Source: Bradyrhizobium stylosanthis
Lineage (GTDB): Bacteria; Pseudomonadota; Alphaproteobacteria; Rhizobiales; Xanthobacteraceae
NCBI RefSeq assembly: GCF_001641335.1
Contig: NZ_LVEM01000002.1
Span: 1,560,124 to 1,624,123, forward strand
Direction of reading: 5' to 3'
Length of the DNA: 64,000 nucleotides
This document shows, piece by piece, positions 1 through 7,956 of the stretch. The notes beneath the pieces were generated by a model. The model was given only the letters and a program-made list of their open reading frames with translations. It did not search any database and was not told the DNA's origin. The position numbers and the translations under genes are program-made. Numbering within the stretch: position 1 is the first letter of the stretch; each line of letters opens with the position of its first letter.

Positions 1-373
1 TGTTACCCTCCCTGCAACACGTATCGGGGCAGCCTAGCGACCTTTGCGTGTAAAGGCAAAATCCTCGGGATGATCGGGACCATGGCGCACGTGCTCAGTG
101 TGCCACTACCGCCAGCAGTGTCGGCGGCGAACGAAAGCCCGGGGCGGACGACGTCACGCCGCCACGACGGAAAGCAGGCGCGCGAGCGCGGTCCGCTGCC
201 CGCCGCGAGCCGCCGTGTCAATTTGGCAACGCCACCGGAGATTGCTGCGATCTCCTGCGTTCGCATGACGCGCGTGGCGCGTTTCCCAGGCTTTCTCGCG
301 GGCGCATCGGACGCGCGGCCAGCGTCCAGGCGTTGGCTGCCGGAGCCAACACATGTCCATTGGGAGACTTTCG
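1..373. other. Left-edge region without a recognised gene
   Basis: The first 373 bases hold only overlapping frames with no recognisable domain, and the frames look like chance products of high GC. A purine-rich stretch (gggaga, 362-367) just before the ATG at 374 serves as ribosome binding site of the porin-like gene. The promoter of that gene should lie here, but I could not identify it with confidence. Confidence 0.5.
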
Positions 374-1141
374 ATGAGAAACACTTTCGCGGCTGCGGCC
401 GCTCTGTTGCTGGCGGCTACCACGGCAAGCTCCGCGGCCGACATCGGCGCGGTCAGGTTCAAGGCTGCGCCGGCGGCCACCGTGTACAGCTGGACCGGCT
501 TCTATGTCGGCGGCAATGTCGGCGGTGGCATGGCGTCATCCCGTTTCGACGATCCCTGCTTCTACTGCACGTCCGCGACCCCCACGACCGGCTTCTTCAC
601 CGGCGGCGCGCAGGTCGGTTACAACTATCAGTTCGGTCGGGGCCTCGTCGGTATTGAAGCCGATTTCAACGGCAACAGCCGCTTCAAGGGTGCGCTGCTC
701 GGCGGCGACGACTCCCGAGCGATGAACGTCGGTCTCAAGGCGGATACCAGCGGCACGATCCGGGCGCGCGCAGGCCTCGTCGTCGACAACGTCCTCGCCT
801 ATGTGACCGCTGGCGCGGCTTGGGCCGATGTCAGGCAGACCGGCGTCGAGTTCTTCAATTTCATGCCATTCCCGAACTTCGGAAACACCACCGGAGTTAC
901 GGCCAATAGCAGCGGCACGGTCTGGGGCGGGGTGGTCGGCATCGGCGTCGAGTATGCGCTCGACTCGAACTGGATCGTCGGCGGCGAATTCCTGCATACG
1001 ATGTATCGGGATAACGAAGCGACCATTCGCGCGATCGACGGCACCGTGGCCTGCACAGGCAGACCCGATGGCGGCTGCGTCATCCGCAACCAGCTCACGA
1101 CCGACGTTGCGCGCGTCAGGATCAGCTACAAGTTTCAGTAG
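374..1141 (+). CDS. Outer-membrane beta-barrel protein (Omp25/31-like)
   Basis: Predicted outer-membrane barrel of the Omp25/31 / porin-like family common in rhizobia. The N-terminus MRNTFAAAAALLLAATTASS with a following AAD is a signal peptide with cleavage near residue 22. It is followed by the family hallmark WTGFYVGGNVGGG, a GYNYQFGRGLVGIEAD segment, alternating hydrophobic strands and a C-terminal strand ending VRISYKFQ with the terminal aromatic pattern needed for barrel insertion. At 255 residues it has normal family length. I chose ATG 374 over the in-frame ATG 353 because 374 has gggaga upstream and begins the signal peptide. Structural role; substrate unknown. It stands alone, with no operon partner. 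Confidence 0.85.
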   Translation: MRNTFAAAAALLLAATTASSAADIGAVRFKAAPAATVYSWTGFYVGGNVGGGMASSRFDDPCFYCTSATPTTGFFTGGAQVGYNYQFGRGLVGIEADFNGNSRFKGALLGGDDSRAMNVGLKADTSGTIRARAGLVVDNVLAYVTAGAAWADVRQTGVEFFNFMPFPNFGNTTGVTANSSGTVWGGVVGIGVEYALDSNWIVGGEFLHTMYRDNEATIRAIDGTVACTGRPDGGCVIRNQLTTDVARVRISYKFQ

Positions 1142-1194
1142 CCGATCGGCCTGGTCGTTCGGACGGGGGCGGGCAGGACGACCTCGCCCCCGGC

Positions 1195-1246
1195 TACCGC
1201 CGGCATCGCCGTCAGCTTGAGCGCGCACATCACCGGAATGCTCGGC
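1195..1246 (-). pseudogene. Fragment duplicating part of the AEC carrier gene
   Basis: About 52 bases match 2251-2302 inside the AEC carrier gene with roughly seven differences. Read on the minus strand both give the core VMCALKL.AMPA. The surrounding bases do not match, so this is an isolated fragment of an AEC-family gene in the gap between the porin-like gene and tenA. It is either a relic of a second carrier copy or a small partial duplication. Confidence 0.5.
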
Positions 1247-1343
1247 GATTTTGTGCGCGATCCCAGTAGCTCCAGGGTTCGCGATGCGTTATCGGTAGCG
1301 AGCCAAGGACGTTGATGGAAAATCAGGCCAGGCGGAAAAGATC

Positions 1344-2015
1344 GTGAGTTTCTTCGAGCGTCTCAAGACACAAGCATCCGTTGAGTGGCGGGCCTACACC
1401 GAGCATCCCTTCACGAACGGACTGGCGGACGGCTCGCTCCCCGAAGCGGCGTTTCGTCACTACCTCGTTCAGGATTACCTGTTCCTCATCGAGTTTGCCC
1501 GCGCGTATGCGCTCGCGGTCTACAAGTCGCCCGGGCTTGCCGATATGCGTGAAGCGGCGGCCGGCCTGTCGGCCATCCTCGATGTCGAGATGAACCTGCA
1601 TGTGAAGCTCTGCGCCGAGTGGGGTCTATCCCCGGCCGACCTTGAACAGGCCCCTCCGGCGGCCGAGATGCTGGCCTATACGCGCTACGTGCTCGACGCG
1701 GGAATGCGCGGCGATCTGCTGGCACTCAAGGTGGCGCTTGCCCCCTGCGTGATCGGGTACGCGGAGATTGCAACGCGGCTCGCCGCGCGACCCCATGCTG
1801 ACGCTGCGACCAACGCCTATCGCGTCTGGATCGCCGAGTACGCCGGCGTGCCGTACCAGGAGGTCTCTGCCAAGGCGCGGGCGCATCTGGATCATCTCGC
1901 CGATCTCTACGCCACGCCGGCCCGCGAGGCCGAGCTGATCGCGATCTTCAAGGAAGCCACCCGGCTCGAGGCGGACTTCTGGGAGAAGGCTTGGCGCGCG
2001 GCAGCACCGGATTAG
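1344..2015 (+). CDS. tenA: TenA-family thiaminase II / aminopyrimidine hydrolase
   Basis: TenA/THI-4 fold protein of 223 residues, the family's usual length. TenA enzymes hydrolyse aminomethyl-pyrimidine from damaged thiamine so the pyrimidine can be salvaged. The sequence shows the TenA pattern HPFTNGLADGSLPEAAFRHY near the N-terminus, YLVQDYLFL.EFARAYALA, and a central EM..H segment (EMNLH, about residues 79-83). The conserved active-site Cys of classical TenA (C135 in Bacillus) has a candidate in LAPCVIGYAEI near residue 137. The start is GTG at 1344. No other thiamine gene lies next to it and I see no TPP riboswitch upstream, so the physiological substrate is inferred from the family only. 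Confidence 0.85.
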   Translation: MSFFERLKTQASVEWRAYTEHPFTNGLADGSLPEAAFRHYLVQDYLFLIEFARAYALAVYKSPGLADMREAAAGLSAILDVEMNLHVKLCAEWGLSPADLEQAPPAAEMLAYTRYVLDAGMRGDLLALKVALAPCVIGYAEIATRLAARPHADAATNAYRVWIAEYAGVPYQEVSAKARAHLDHLADLYATPAREAELIAIFKEATRLEADFWEKAWRAAAPD

Positions 2016-2037
2016 CGCGCTTCCTGCCTTATCGCCC

Positions 2038-2982
2038 CTACCTCGCCCCCGTCACGATCATCACCACCACCGGCAGCGTCAGCGCCGCCAGCAATGTGCC
2101 CAGCGCGACCGCGCCCGACACCGGGTTCACCAGCCGCTGATACTGCGCCGCGAAGATGTAGGCGTTGGCGCCGGTCGGCATCGCCGCGAACAGCACGATC
2201 ACGCCGGCCGCAGTCGGCGGCAGCCCGAGCAGCTTCGCCAGCACGAACGCTGCCGCCGGCATTGCGGCGAGCTTGAGCGCGCACATCACCAGAATGCTCA
2301 GCTTCTCGCCCTTCACCTCGAAGCGGAACAAATTGATGCCGAGCGCGATCAGCGCGGCCGGCGATCCTGCCTGCGCGAGCAGCTCGACGGTGCGGTCGAC
2401 GACGGGGTTGAGGCCGAGGCCGGTGAAGCGCCAGACCACGCCAAAGCCTATCGCGAGCATCAGGGGGTTGCGGGCGAGGTCGGCGAGCACCGGGCGGATC
2501 ACCGACAGCGGCGAGCCGGTCCGCTTCTGGCTGACCAGCTCCATCTGCAGGATGCCGCAGAGCCAGAGCAGCGGCGTGTTCACCGACAGGATCAGCGCCA
2601 TGGGTCCTGCGCCCTCGTTACCGAGCGCGGAGAGCACCAGGGGAATGCCGAGCATCACGATGTTGCCGTAGACCGAGCCGATCGCGAACACGACGCCGTC
2701 CTCGCGGTCCCCGCGCCGCGCGCGCAACACGGCCGAGATCGCCAGCGCGGCGATCCAGGTCAGCGCGAGCGCGCCGTAATAGGCCCCCCACATCTGCCAG
2801 GGGCTGACGTCGGGGAATTCCGAGACGACGATGGTGCGGAACAGCAGCGCGGGGATCGCGATGCTGAAGGCGAATTCGCTGATGCCCTTGTGCGCGGTCT
2901 CGGAGACGAAGCGAAACAGCACCGACGCGTAGCCCGCGGCGATCAAGGCGAACACCGGCGCGACGATCAAGATGGTGGCCAT
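2038..2982 (-). CDS. AEC-family transporter (auxin efflux carrier fold)
   Basis: Inner-membrane carrier of 314 residues with about ten hydrophobic segments, matching the AEC family (malonate/malate-type carriers). The N-terminus MATILIVAPVFALIAAGYAS and the family signature SVYGNIVMLGIPLVL in the first half support the call; the C-terminal half contains the repeat-like PTGANAYIFAAQY. It starts 5 nt after the stop of the CoA-ester lyase gene (2988-3911), so the two are co-transcribed. A carboxylate substrate is the natural guess given the CoA-transferase and lyase upstream. A longer frame runs through the lyase gene but is a shadow; ATG 2982 is the first sensible start. Confidence 0.85.
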   Translation of the reverse strand: MATILIVAPVFALIAAGYASVLFRFVSETAHKGISEFAFSIAIPALLFRTIVVSEFPDVSPWQMWGAYYGALALTWIAALAISAVLRARRGDREDGVVFAIGSVYGNIVMLGIPLVLSALGNEGAGPMALILSVNTPLLWLCGILQMELVSQKRTGSPLSVIRPVLADLARNPLMLAIGFGVVWRFTGLGLNPVVDRTVELLAQAGSPAALIALGINLFRFEVKGEKLSILVMCALKLAAMPAAAFVLAKLLGLPPTAAGVIVLFAAMPTGANAYIFAAQYQRLVNPVSGAVALGTLLAALTLPVVVMIVTGAR

Positions 2983-2987
2983 GCGCG

Positions 2988-3911
2988 CTACGAACCCAGC
3001 TCGATGATCCGTCGTGCCATGCGCACATTGGCATAGTCGATCATCTTGCCGTCCAGCGTCACCGCGCCCTGGCCCTGCGCCTCGGCTTGCGCCATCGCCT
3101 CGACGATGCGTCGCGCCTGTGCGAGCTCCTCGTCCGACGGCACGAATGCGCGCAGCGTCGGTGCGATCTGGTCGGGATGGATGACCTGCTTGCCGTCGAA
3201 ACCCATCGCGGCGGCCTTCTGCGCCATGCTTTCGGTCAGCCTGAGATCGCGGAACGCGCCGCACGGGCCGTCGATGGCGCGCAGGCCGAATGCGCGCGCG
3301 GCCACCAGAAGGCGCATCATCGGATAGGCGAACAGGTCGAGCGGGGCGGACGCGTAGCCGCTGTGCGCCGATCCGACGTGCCGGTAGCCATCCGGAGACA
3401 CGCCGATGTCGGAGGAGCGGGCCCCGATCGAGGCGGCGAAATCGCCGACGCCGAGATGAAGCGCGGCGACGCTTTCGTGAGACGCGGCGAGCGTGTCGAC
3501 ATTGACGAGACCGAGCGCCGTCTCGATCAGCAATTCCAGCGCGACCGGCGCGGGGCGGTCCCCGGCCGCGGCACGCAGCTCGCCGGCAATCGCAGCGATG
3601 TCGCTCGCGCGCTCGGCCTTCGGCACGATCACCGCATCCAGCCGGGACAATGGCGCCAGCGCGCGGATTTCCGCCGCGAGGCAGGGGCTGTCGACGGCGT
3701 TGAGCCTGACCGCGACGCGCTTGTTGCCCCAGTCGAGCGCGGCGAGGGATTGGACGGCCTGAGCCAGCGCCGCACTTTTTTCGGAAGGCGGCACCGCGTC
3801 CTCGAGATCCATGAAGACGGCGTCCGCGGCCGAAGCCGCGGCCTTGGCCACGAGATTGGCGCGATGCGCGGGAACGGCGAGGTAAGCGCGCGAGGGTCGC
3901 TGATGAACCAT
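2988..3911 (-). CDS. HpcH/HpaI aldolase / CitE-type CoA-ester lyase
   Basis: CitE/Mcl-like lyase of 307 residues, expected to cleave a 3-hydroxy-dicarboxyl-CoA ester (malyl-CoA or citramalyl-CoA type) into acetyl-CoA plus a 2-oxo acid; the exact ester is unknown. Visible family motifs are RSYLAVPA-like RAYLAVPAHR, the Mg-site FMDLEDAVPPSEK, AVRLNAVDSPC, a VALELLIET region and a C-terminal GFDGKQVIHPDQI. I prefer ATG 3911: a clean tcctcc (GGAGGA on the coding strand, 3921-3926) sits 9 nt before it, whereas GTG 3917 is only 3 nt away. The upstream CoA-transferase stop (3914-3916) is 2 nt before this ATG, so translation is probably coupled. Confidence 0.85.
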   Translation of the reverse strand: MVHQRPSRAYLAVPAHRANLVAKAAASAADAVFMDLEDAVPPSEKSAALAQAVQSLAALDWGNKRVAVRLNAVDSPCLAAEIRALAPLSRLDAVIVPKAERASDIAAIAGELRAAAGDRPAPVALELLIETALGLVNVDTLAASHESVAALHLGVGDFAASIGARSSDIGVSPDGYRHVGSAHSGYASAPLDLFAYPMMRLLVAARAFGLRAIDGPCGAFRDLRLTESMAQKAAAMGFDGKQVIHPDQIAPTLRAFVPSDEELAQARRIVEAMAQAEAQGQGAVTLDGKMIDYANVRMARRIIELGS

Positions 3912-3913
3912 CG

Positions 3914-5080
3914 TCACGTCTCCTCCGAAAGACCGAGTTCACTGAAGATGGCTTGATTGTGCTGCCCGACACCGGGGACGGGATCCATGCGCGGCGTCAG
4001 GCCGGGAATGGTGAGCGCGGGCAGGAAGCTCATCACGGGCCCGCACGGCGATCCGACGCTCTGCACCCGGGACCGCTCGTGCAGTTGCTCATGCTCCAGG
4101 AAGGCCTCGACTGAATTCAGATGCGCGTTGGCGATCGAGGCCGCGTCGAGCAGCCGCAACACCTCCTCGCCGGTCAGGGATGCGAAACGCCCTTCGATAT
4201 GCGCCTGCAGATCGTCCCGGTTTTGCATGCGCAGCGGATTGGTGCGGTAGCTCGGATGGTCGGCGAAGCCGGCATCGCCGAGCACGATGTTGCACAGCGA
4301 TCGCCACTCGCGGTCGTTCTGGATGCCGAAGAAGATCGTGTTGCCGTCGCCGGCCCGGAACGGGCCGTATGGCGCGATGGTGGCATGCCGCGCGCCTGTG
4401 CGCGGCAGCGGCTTGCCCGTGCTCTGCGTGTAGAACGCGGGGTAGCTCATCCAATCCGTGATCGAATCGAACAGCGACGCCTGGAAGGCGGTGCCCTTGC
4501 CGGTTAGCTCGCGGCGATAGAGCGCCATCAGCACGCCGTTGAGAATGTACATGCCGGTGGCGATATCGACCACCGACAGGCCGACCTTGGCCGGCTCGGC
4601 CTCGGTGCCGTTGACGGCGAGGACGCCGGCCTCGCACTGAACCAGCAGATCGTAGGCCTTCTTGTCGCTGTAGGGGCCGCCCGTTCCATAGCCCGACACG
4701 TCGCAGGCGATGATGCGCGGATGTTTCCGGACCAGCGCTGCGGCATCGAGGCCCAGCCGCTCCGCGGCGCCTGGCGCCAGGTTCTGGATGAACACGTCGG
4801 CCTGCGGCAGCAGGGCATCCAGCACCTTCCGCCCGCTCTCGCTCTTGATATCGATGGCAAGGCTTTCCTTGGACCGGTTGGTCCAGACGAACTGGCTCGA
4901 CATGCCGTTCATCACGTGGTCGTAGTCCCGGCAGAAATCGCCGGCGCCCGGCCGCTCGATCTTGATGACGCGCGCGCCCCAGTCCGCCAGGTGCCGGCTG
5001 GCGAGGGGGGCTGCGATCGCCTGCTCCAGCGAGACCACCGTGACGCCCGACAGCGGCAGCCCTACCTCATTGCCTTCCAT
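3914..5080 (-). CDS. CaiB/BaiF family CoA-transferase
   Basis: Class III CoA-transferase (formyl-CoA transferase / CaiB fold), 388 residues. The enzyme would move CoA from a donor thioester to a carboxylic acid through an aspartyl-CoA thioester. Motifs: LPLSGVTVVSLEQAIAAPLASRHLADWGA at the N-terminus, VIKIERPGAGDFCR, NRSKESLAIDIKS, and the catalytic Asp region VVDIATGMYILNGVLMALY. ATG 5080 follows GGAGGCGAT and begins at the domain; 36 extra upstream codons in frame look non-coding. First gene of a three-gene operon with the lyase and AEC carrier, which suggests uptake, CoA activation and cleavage of one dicarboxylic acid. Confidence 0.88.
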   Translation of the reverse strand: MEGNEVGLPLSGVTVVSLEQAIAAPLASRHLADWGARVIKIERPGAGDFCRDYDHVMNGMSSQFVWTNRSKESLAIDIKSESGRKVLDALLPQADVFIQNLAPGAAERLGLDAAALVRKHPRIIACDVSGYGTGGPYSDKKAYDLLVQCEAGVLAVNGTEAEPAKVGLSVVDIATGMYILNGVLMALYRRELTGKGTAFQASLFDSITDWMSYPAFYTQSTGKPLPRTGARHATIAPYGPFRAGDGNTIFFGIQNDREWRSLCNIVLGDAGFADHPSYRTNPLRMQNRDDLQAHIEGRFASLTGEEVLRLLDAASIANAHLNSVEAFLEHEQLHERSRVQSVGSPCGPVMSFLPALTIPGLTPRMDPVPGVGQHNQAIFSELGLSEET

Positions 5081-5233
5081 GCGATCGCCTCCTCGCCTTG
5101 CGCTTCTGACAGCGCAGGACACAGGCCGGCCACCCCACGCGCATCTTTTGACCGTGACATGATGCCCCTGTTTTGCCCGGCAAGTCAAACCCGACTTCGC
5201 TAAATCCTAAGGCGCGACAATGCCGTCGGTTTT

Positions 5234-5257
5234 CTACTGTGCATGGGGTTGTTTTCG
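5234..5257. repeat. 24-bp dispersed repeat, copy A
   Basis: A 24-base string beginning ctactgtgcatggggttgtt is identical to 18558-18581. In both copies it is followed within a few bases by gttttgttt. Both lie in intergenic DNA. It forms no strong hairpin. I believe similar strings occur in other Bradyrhizobium intergenic regions, but that is memory, not a search. Confidence 0.7.
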
Positions 5258-5650
5258 CAGTTTTGTTTGAGGAGGTTCGGGGCCTCGGCCGGAAGGCGGT
5301 CCCGCCCGTTTCGCCAAGGAGTTAGGCGCGGTCCTTCCACCCACCGCTGTCATCCCCCGCGAAGGCGGGGGATCCAGTATTCCACCGCCGCCCGGCGTCC
5401 CCCGAGAGGCCGCGGCGTACTGGATTCCCCGCCTGCGCGGGGAATGACACCTGTGTCGGAATCCGCTGTCGTCGCCCGGTCGAGCCGGGCGGCGACAGCG
5501 GCGAAGATGGCGGCCCCGTCAGCCACTAGGCCTTCGCAACGGCCCCTGTTGCCGAGACCGCACAACTCCAGCCTTTCGCGTCCCCCCTCGTTGCCAACGA
5601 ACCGCCGTTCACCCACACTCCGCGCCCTGACTCGTACTTTGGGGGGATCG
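5258..5650. repeat. Gene-free stretch with long inverted repeat at 5350-5449
   Basis: No gene here. Bases 5350-5449 form an inverted repeat: tcatcccccgcgaaggcggg and ggatccagtattcc on the left pair with ggaatgaca, ccgcctgcgcgggg and gtactggattcc on the right. This is a typical rhizobial interspersed palindrome. A related short version occurs at about 53287-53332. The promoter of the secreted protein at 5651 is probably between 5450 and 5650. Confidence 0.7.
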
Positions 5651-6007
5651 ATGCCGGCGTTTCACTCTGGGAAGTCCGTTCTGTCTGCCGTCGCCGGGGT
5701 TGCCCTGGCCGTGCTGGTCCTGCCGGGCAGCAGCCTTGCCTACACGCCGGAGCAGCAGCAGGCCTGCACGCCCGATGCGATGCGGCTGTGCGGCGACTTC
5801 GTTCCGAACGTCGACGCCATCACCGCCTGCATGATCCAGAAGAAGTCGCAGCTGTCGCCGCAGTGCAGGGCGTTCTTCCGCCAGGGCCCCGAGCCCGGCG
5901 AGGCCCGCGCCGGCCGTCCCACCAACATCGCGCCGAAGGCTGCCTCGAACACGAAGAAGAGCACCAAGCCGAAGGCGAGCAAGAAGAAGAAAACCACCGA
6001 GAGCTGA
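5651..6007 (+). CDS. Secreted Cys-containing protein with Lys-rich tail
   Basis: Unrecognised small exported protein, 118 residues. Residues 1-32 are a signal peptide (AVAGVALAVLVLPGSSLAYT). The mature part opens YTPEQQQACTPDAMRLCGDF and contains four cysteines in a C-x(7)-C ... C-x(11)-C arrangement (ACTPDAMRLC, ACMIQKKSQLSPQC), suggesting two disulfides. The last 30 residues are Lys/Ala/Ser/Thr rich (KKSTKPKASKKKKTTES). I recall similar proteins in Bradyrhizobium with no assigned function. A longer in-frame opening from 5243 covers repeat DNA and is not credible. The Lys tail could bind nucleic acid or cell-wall polymers; this is conjecture. Confidence 0.75.
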   Translation: MPAFHSGKSVLSAVAGVALAVLVLPGSSLAYTPEQQQACTPDAMRLCGDFVPNVDAITACMIQKKSQLSPQCRAFFRQGPEPGEARAGRPTNIAPKAASNTKKSTKPKASKKKKTTES

Positions 6008-6510
6008 GCGCGGCAGGCAAGCGCGTTCCTTCTTCGAAACTTCCCGATGCCCGGGCCCAAGCGCGAAGCGACTTCGCGGGAGGTGTCCCGGGCATTCGCA
6101 TCTCCGTCGCGGCGTCTTCCCGCGGCCCGAGGCATCAAAGCGCTTTCTTCGATCCCCGAACCAGATGATTGCGGCCTCAGCCCGGCGACAGCCACCGGAC
6201 TCGTTTTGTTCGCGCGGCCAGCGCGCGGCCCTGCGGCGATTACGGCGGCACGCGATCGAAAAGAGTCGGGCGACGGTTTACGCGGCAAGGTTGCAAGCCG
6301 TTTTGCCGCCGCGCTGCTCAAAAAGAGCACATACGCTTCGCTGGAAGGCGTTTCGTTGCAGTTTGTGTCCTGTCGCGCGCGGCAGTGTGACTCAAAAGCC
6401 AACACCCCAGTTATTTCGTGACCGCGGAGCAACTCCCGGTAAATTTTTCTTTCACGAATCAGCGTGGTGATTCATTTTCGCGGCCTGGGGTCAATCTGGA
6501 GGCCAAGGGT
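6008..6510. other. 500-bp intergenic region before parA
   Basis: Frames here (for example 6047-6421 plus) have no domain or ribosome binding site and I do not accept them as genes. The last 60 bases are AT-rich (taaatttttctttcac) and hold the GANTC palindrome at 6456-6473 and the ggagg ribosome binding site (6498-6502) of parA, so the promoter of parA lies here. Confidence 0.5.
6456..6473. promoter_or_regulatory. Palindrome with two GANTC sites upstream of parA
   Basis: GAATCA-N6-TGATTC is a perfect inverted repeat 38 nt before the parA start. Each arm contains a GANTC (GAATC 6456-6460, GATTC 6469-6473), the methylation target of CcrM in alphaproteobacteria. It could be a methylation-sensed (GcrA/CcrM-type) control site or the operator of an unknown dimeric regulator. 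Confidence 0.45.
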
Positions 6511-7188
6511 ATGAACGTTATTGTTTTCGCATCGCGTAAAGGCGGCTCGGGCAAGAGTACCCTGGCTGCACATCTCGCCGCGCAGATCAAGGCGAGCAAG
6601 CAGGTGATGCTCGTGGACGCGGATCCGCAGGGTTCGCTGACGCTGTGGCACAAGCTGCGCGGCACCAACGAGCCGCCGATCAAGGCCGCCGTCAACTCGG
6701 TCAGCGGCATCGTCTCCGCTGCCAAGCGCGACGGTTATGAATGGGTGTTGATCGACACGCCGCCGAACCTCTCGGCCGTCGTCGACGACGCGATCAAGAA
6801 TGCCACCATGGTGGTCATCCCCGCCCGTCCCGGCGTGTTCGACGTCAACGCGGTGCAGGAAACCATCCAGATGTGCCGTGCGGCGCGCAAGCCCTACGCG
6901 GTCGTGCTCAACGGTGCACCGGCCAAGCGCGACGAGGCCGAAAGCCCGATCGTTACCATCGCCCGCGAGGCGCTGGCGAAATTCCGTGCTCCGGTGTGGG
7001 GCGGTCAGATCACCAATCGTTCGGATTTGTTGATGGCACTCAGCCACGGCGAAGGCGCGCGTGAGTATCAGGCCGAGAGCCGTGCGGCTCAGGAAATTGC
7101 AAGGCTGTGGGCGGCGATCGAGCGTTCGGTCAAGGCCATTCGCGGCACGGCGTCGGCATCCGGCGCAATGCACAAGCAGGCGGCATAA
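6511..7188 (+). CDS. Orphan ParA-family ATPase
   Basis: ParA/MinD-type deviant Walker ATPase of 225 residues. The N-terminus MNVIVFASRKGGSGKSTLAA carries the deviant Walker A (KGGSGKST, signature Lys followed by GGSGK). Walker A' and Walker B appear as VMLVDADPQGS and WVLIDTPPN. No ParB and no parS-like site lie next to it, so it is an orphan, probably used to position a cargo on the nucleoid or membrane rather than to segregate the chromosome. It lacks the longer MipZ architecture. ATG 6511 has ggagg at 6498-6502; the 31 codons upstream in frame are leader. A strong hairpin terminator follows at 7214-7239. Confidence 0.85.
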   Translation: MNVIVFASRKGGSGKSTLAAHLAAQIKASKQVMLVDADPQGSLTLWHKLRGTNEPPIKAAVNSVSGIVSAAKRDGYEWVLIDTPPNLSAVVDDAIKNATMVVIPARPGVFDVNAVQETIQMCRAARKPYAVVLNGAPAKRDEAESPIVTIAREALAKFRAPVWGGQITNRSDLLMALSHGEGAREYQAESRAAQEIARLWAAIERSVKAIRGTASASGAMHKQAA

Positions 7189-7213
7189 TTTTCATAAATC
7201 ATTCCCCGGACGA

Positions 7214-7239
7214 AAAACGCGCGGAAGTCCGCGCGTTTT
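7214..7239 (+). terminator. Rho-independent terminator of parA
   Basis: Perfect 11-bp stem aaaacgcgcgg / ccgcgcgtttt with an aagt loop, 25 nt after the parA stop. T-rich on the plus strand and A-rich before it, so it can work in both directions. Confidence 0.8.
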
Positions 7240-7259
7240 GCGTTTCTGGATGATGCTCC

Positions 7260-7343
7260 GTCATGCCCGGGCTTGTCCCGGGCATCCACGTTCTTGCCGT
7301 CGCGTCAAAGTACGTGGATGGCCGGGACAAGCCCGGCCATGAC
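7260..7343. repeat. Interspersed inverted repeat (cccgggcttgtcccgggc family)
   Basis: tcatgcccgggcttgtcccg + ggcatccacg is mirrored by cgtggatggccgggacaagc + ccggccatga. The same element occurs at 25602-25692, and a half element at about 45454-45482 after rpoD. Intergenic only. Confidence 0.8.
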
Positions 7344-7388
7344 GACGAGAACGAAGAGCAGAGGGAGCAACGCCGGCGGCGGTGAAGC

Positions 7389-7553
7389 TCACGCCACCAT
7401 CAGCATGTAGAACACGATGACCGGCGACAGCGTCAGGATCACCGACCAGATGCCGACCGCCCAGAGAATGTCTTCGGTGGTGAAGCTCTCTTCATTGGAC
7501 AGCGTCGGCTGTCCGGCGCCGAAATGCGACGCCACTTCATTATGACTATTCAC
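7389..7553 (-). CDS. Small single-pass membrane protein (54 aa)
   Basis: GTG start at 7553, 54 codons, TGA at 7389. The product has a polar N-terminal half (NSHNEVASHFGAGQPTLSNE) and one C-terminal transmembrane helix (ILWAVGIWSVILTLSPVIVF region) ending YMLMVA. Codon use is rhizobial. It resembles the next minus-strand protein (7686-7832) in plan: short acidic entry, one helix with a central Leu-x-Pro, very short C-terminus. Function unknown. It and its neighbour may be accessory subunits or stress-linked micro-membrane proteins; this is not supported further by context. Confidence 0.6.
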   Translation of the reverse strand: MNSHNEVASHFGAGQPTLSNEESFTTEDILWAVGIWSVILTLSPVIVFYMLMVA

Positions 7554-7685
7554 AAACGCCCCCGCGATTTCTTCGCTTATGGGCTTTACCCTACACGCGA
7601 TGTTTTAAGATTCCGGCTTGCAGGCCCGTTCGTATTTTGAACGCATTTGCTACGCCGGTTTAACCATCGCAGCGGAGCTGCCGCC

Positions 7686-7832
7686 TCAGGCCAGCCAGAC
7701 CTTGTACAGCAGCACCGGCATCAGGCCGAGCACCACCGCCCAGAATCCGAACGACGAGACGACGAGAATTCCCTGCAGGAGATCGGCAGGCGCGAACTGG
7801 CTCGCGGCCGTAGGCCGTGTGCGATGCCTCAT
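7686..7832 (-). CDS. Small single-pass membrane protein (48 aa)
   Basis: ATG 7832 with gggggaatatcc (strong Shine-Dalgarno) directly before it. The protein has a basic N-terminus (MRHRTRPTAASQFAPADLLQ) and one helix (GILVVSSFGFWAVVLGLMPV) ending LLYKVWLA. It shares the layout D-I/L-L...W/FWAV...L.L.PV/PVL with the 54-residue protein 133 bp downstream, so the two may be distant paralogues. The longer frame that reaches 8069 runs through repeat DNA and is not the gene. Unknown role. Confidence 0.65.
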   Translation of the reverse strand: MRHRTRPTAASQFAPADLLQGILVVSSFGFWAVVLGLMPVLLYKVWLA

Positions 7833-7956
7833 TGGATATTCCCCCTTCGGTCGACTTTGCCGAAAACGATAGGGGCGGATGCGTAAACGAGACGTGGATG
7901 CACCATGCGGCGACTGCGAAGGCCGTTGGGGTACGGTTAACCAAGGGGCGCGTTTA

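Noticed and set aside
1195..1300. Possible second AEC gene
   Set aside because: Similarity is limited to about 52 bases and flanks do not match, so it is recorded as a fragment only.
2983..3972. Upstream extension of the AEC carrier frame (to 3972)
   Set aside because: It runs through the CoA-ester lyase gene in another frame with Arg-rich nonsense; the membrane protein begins at ATG 2982.
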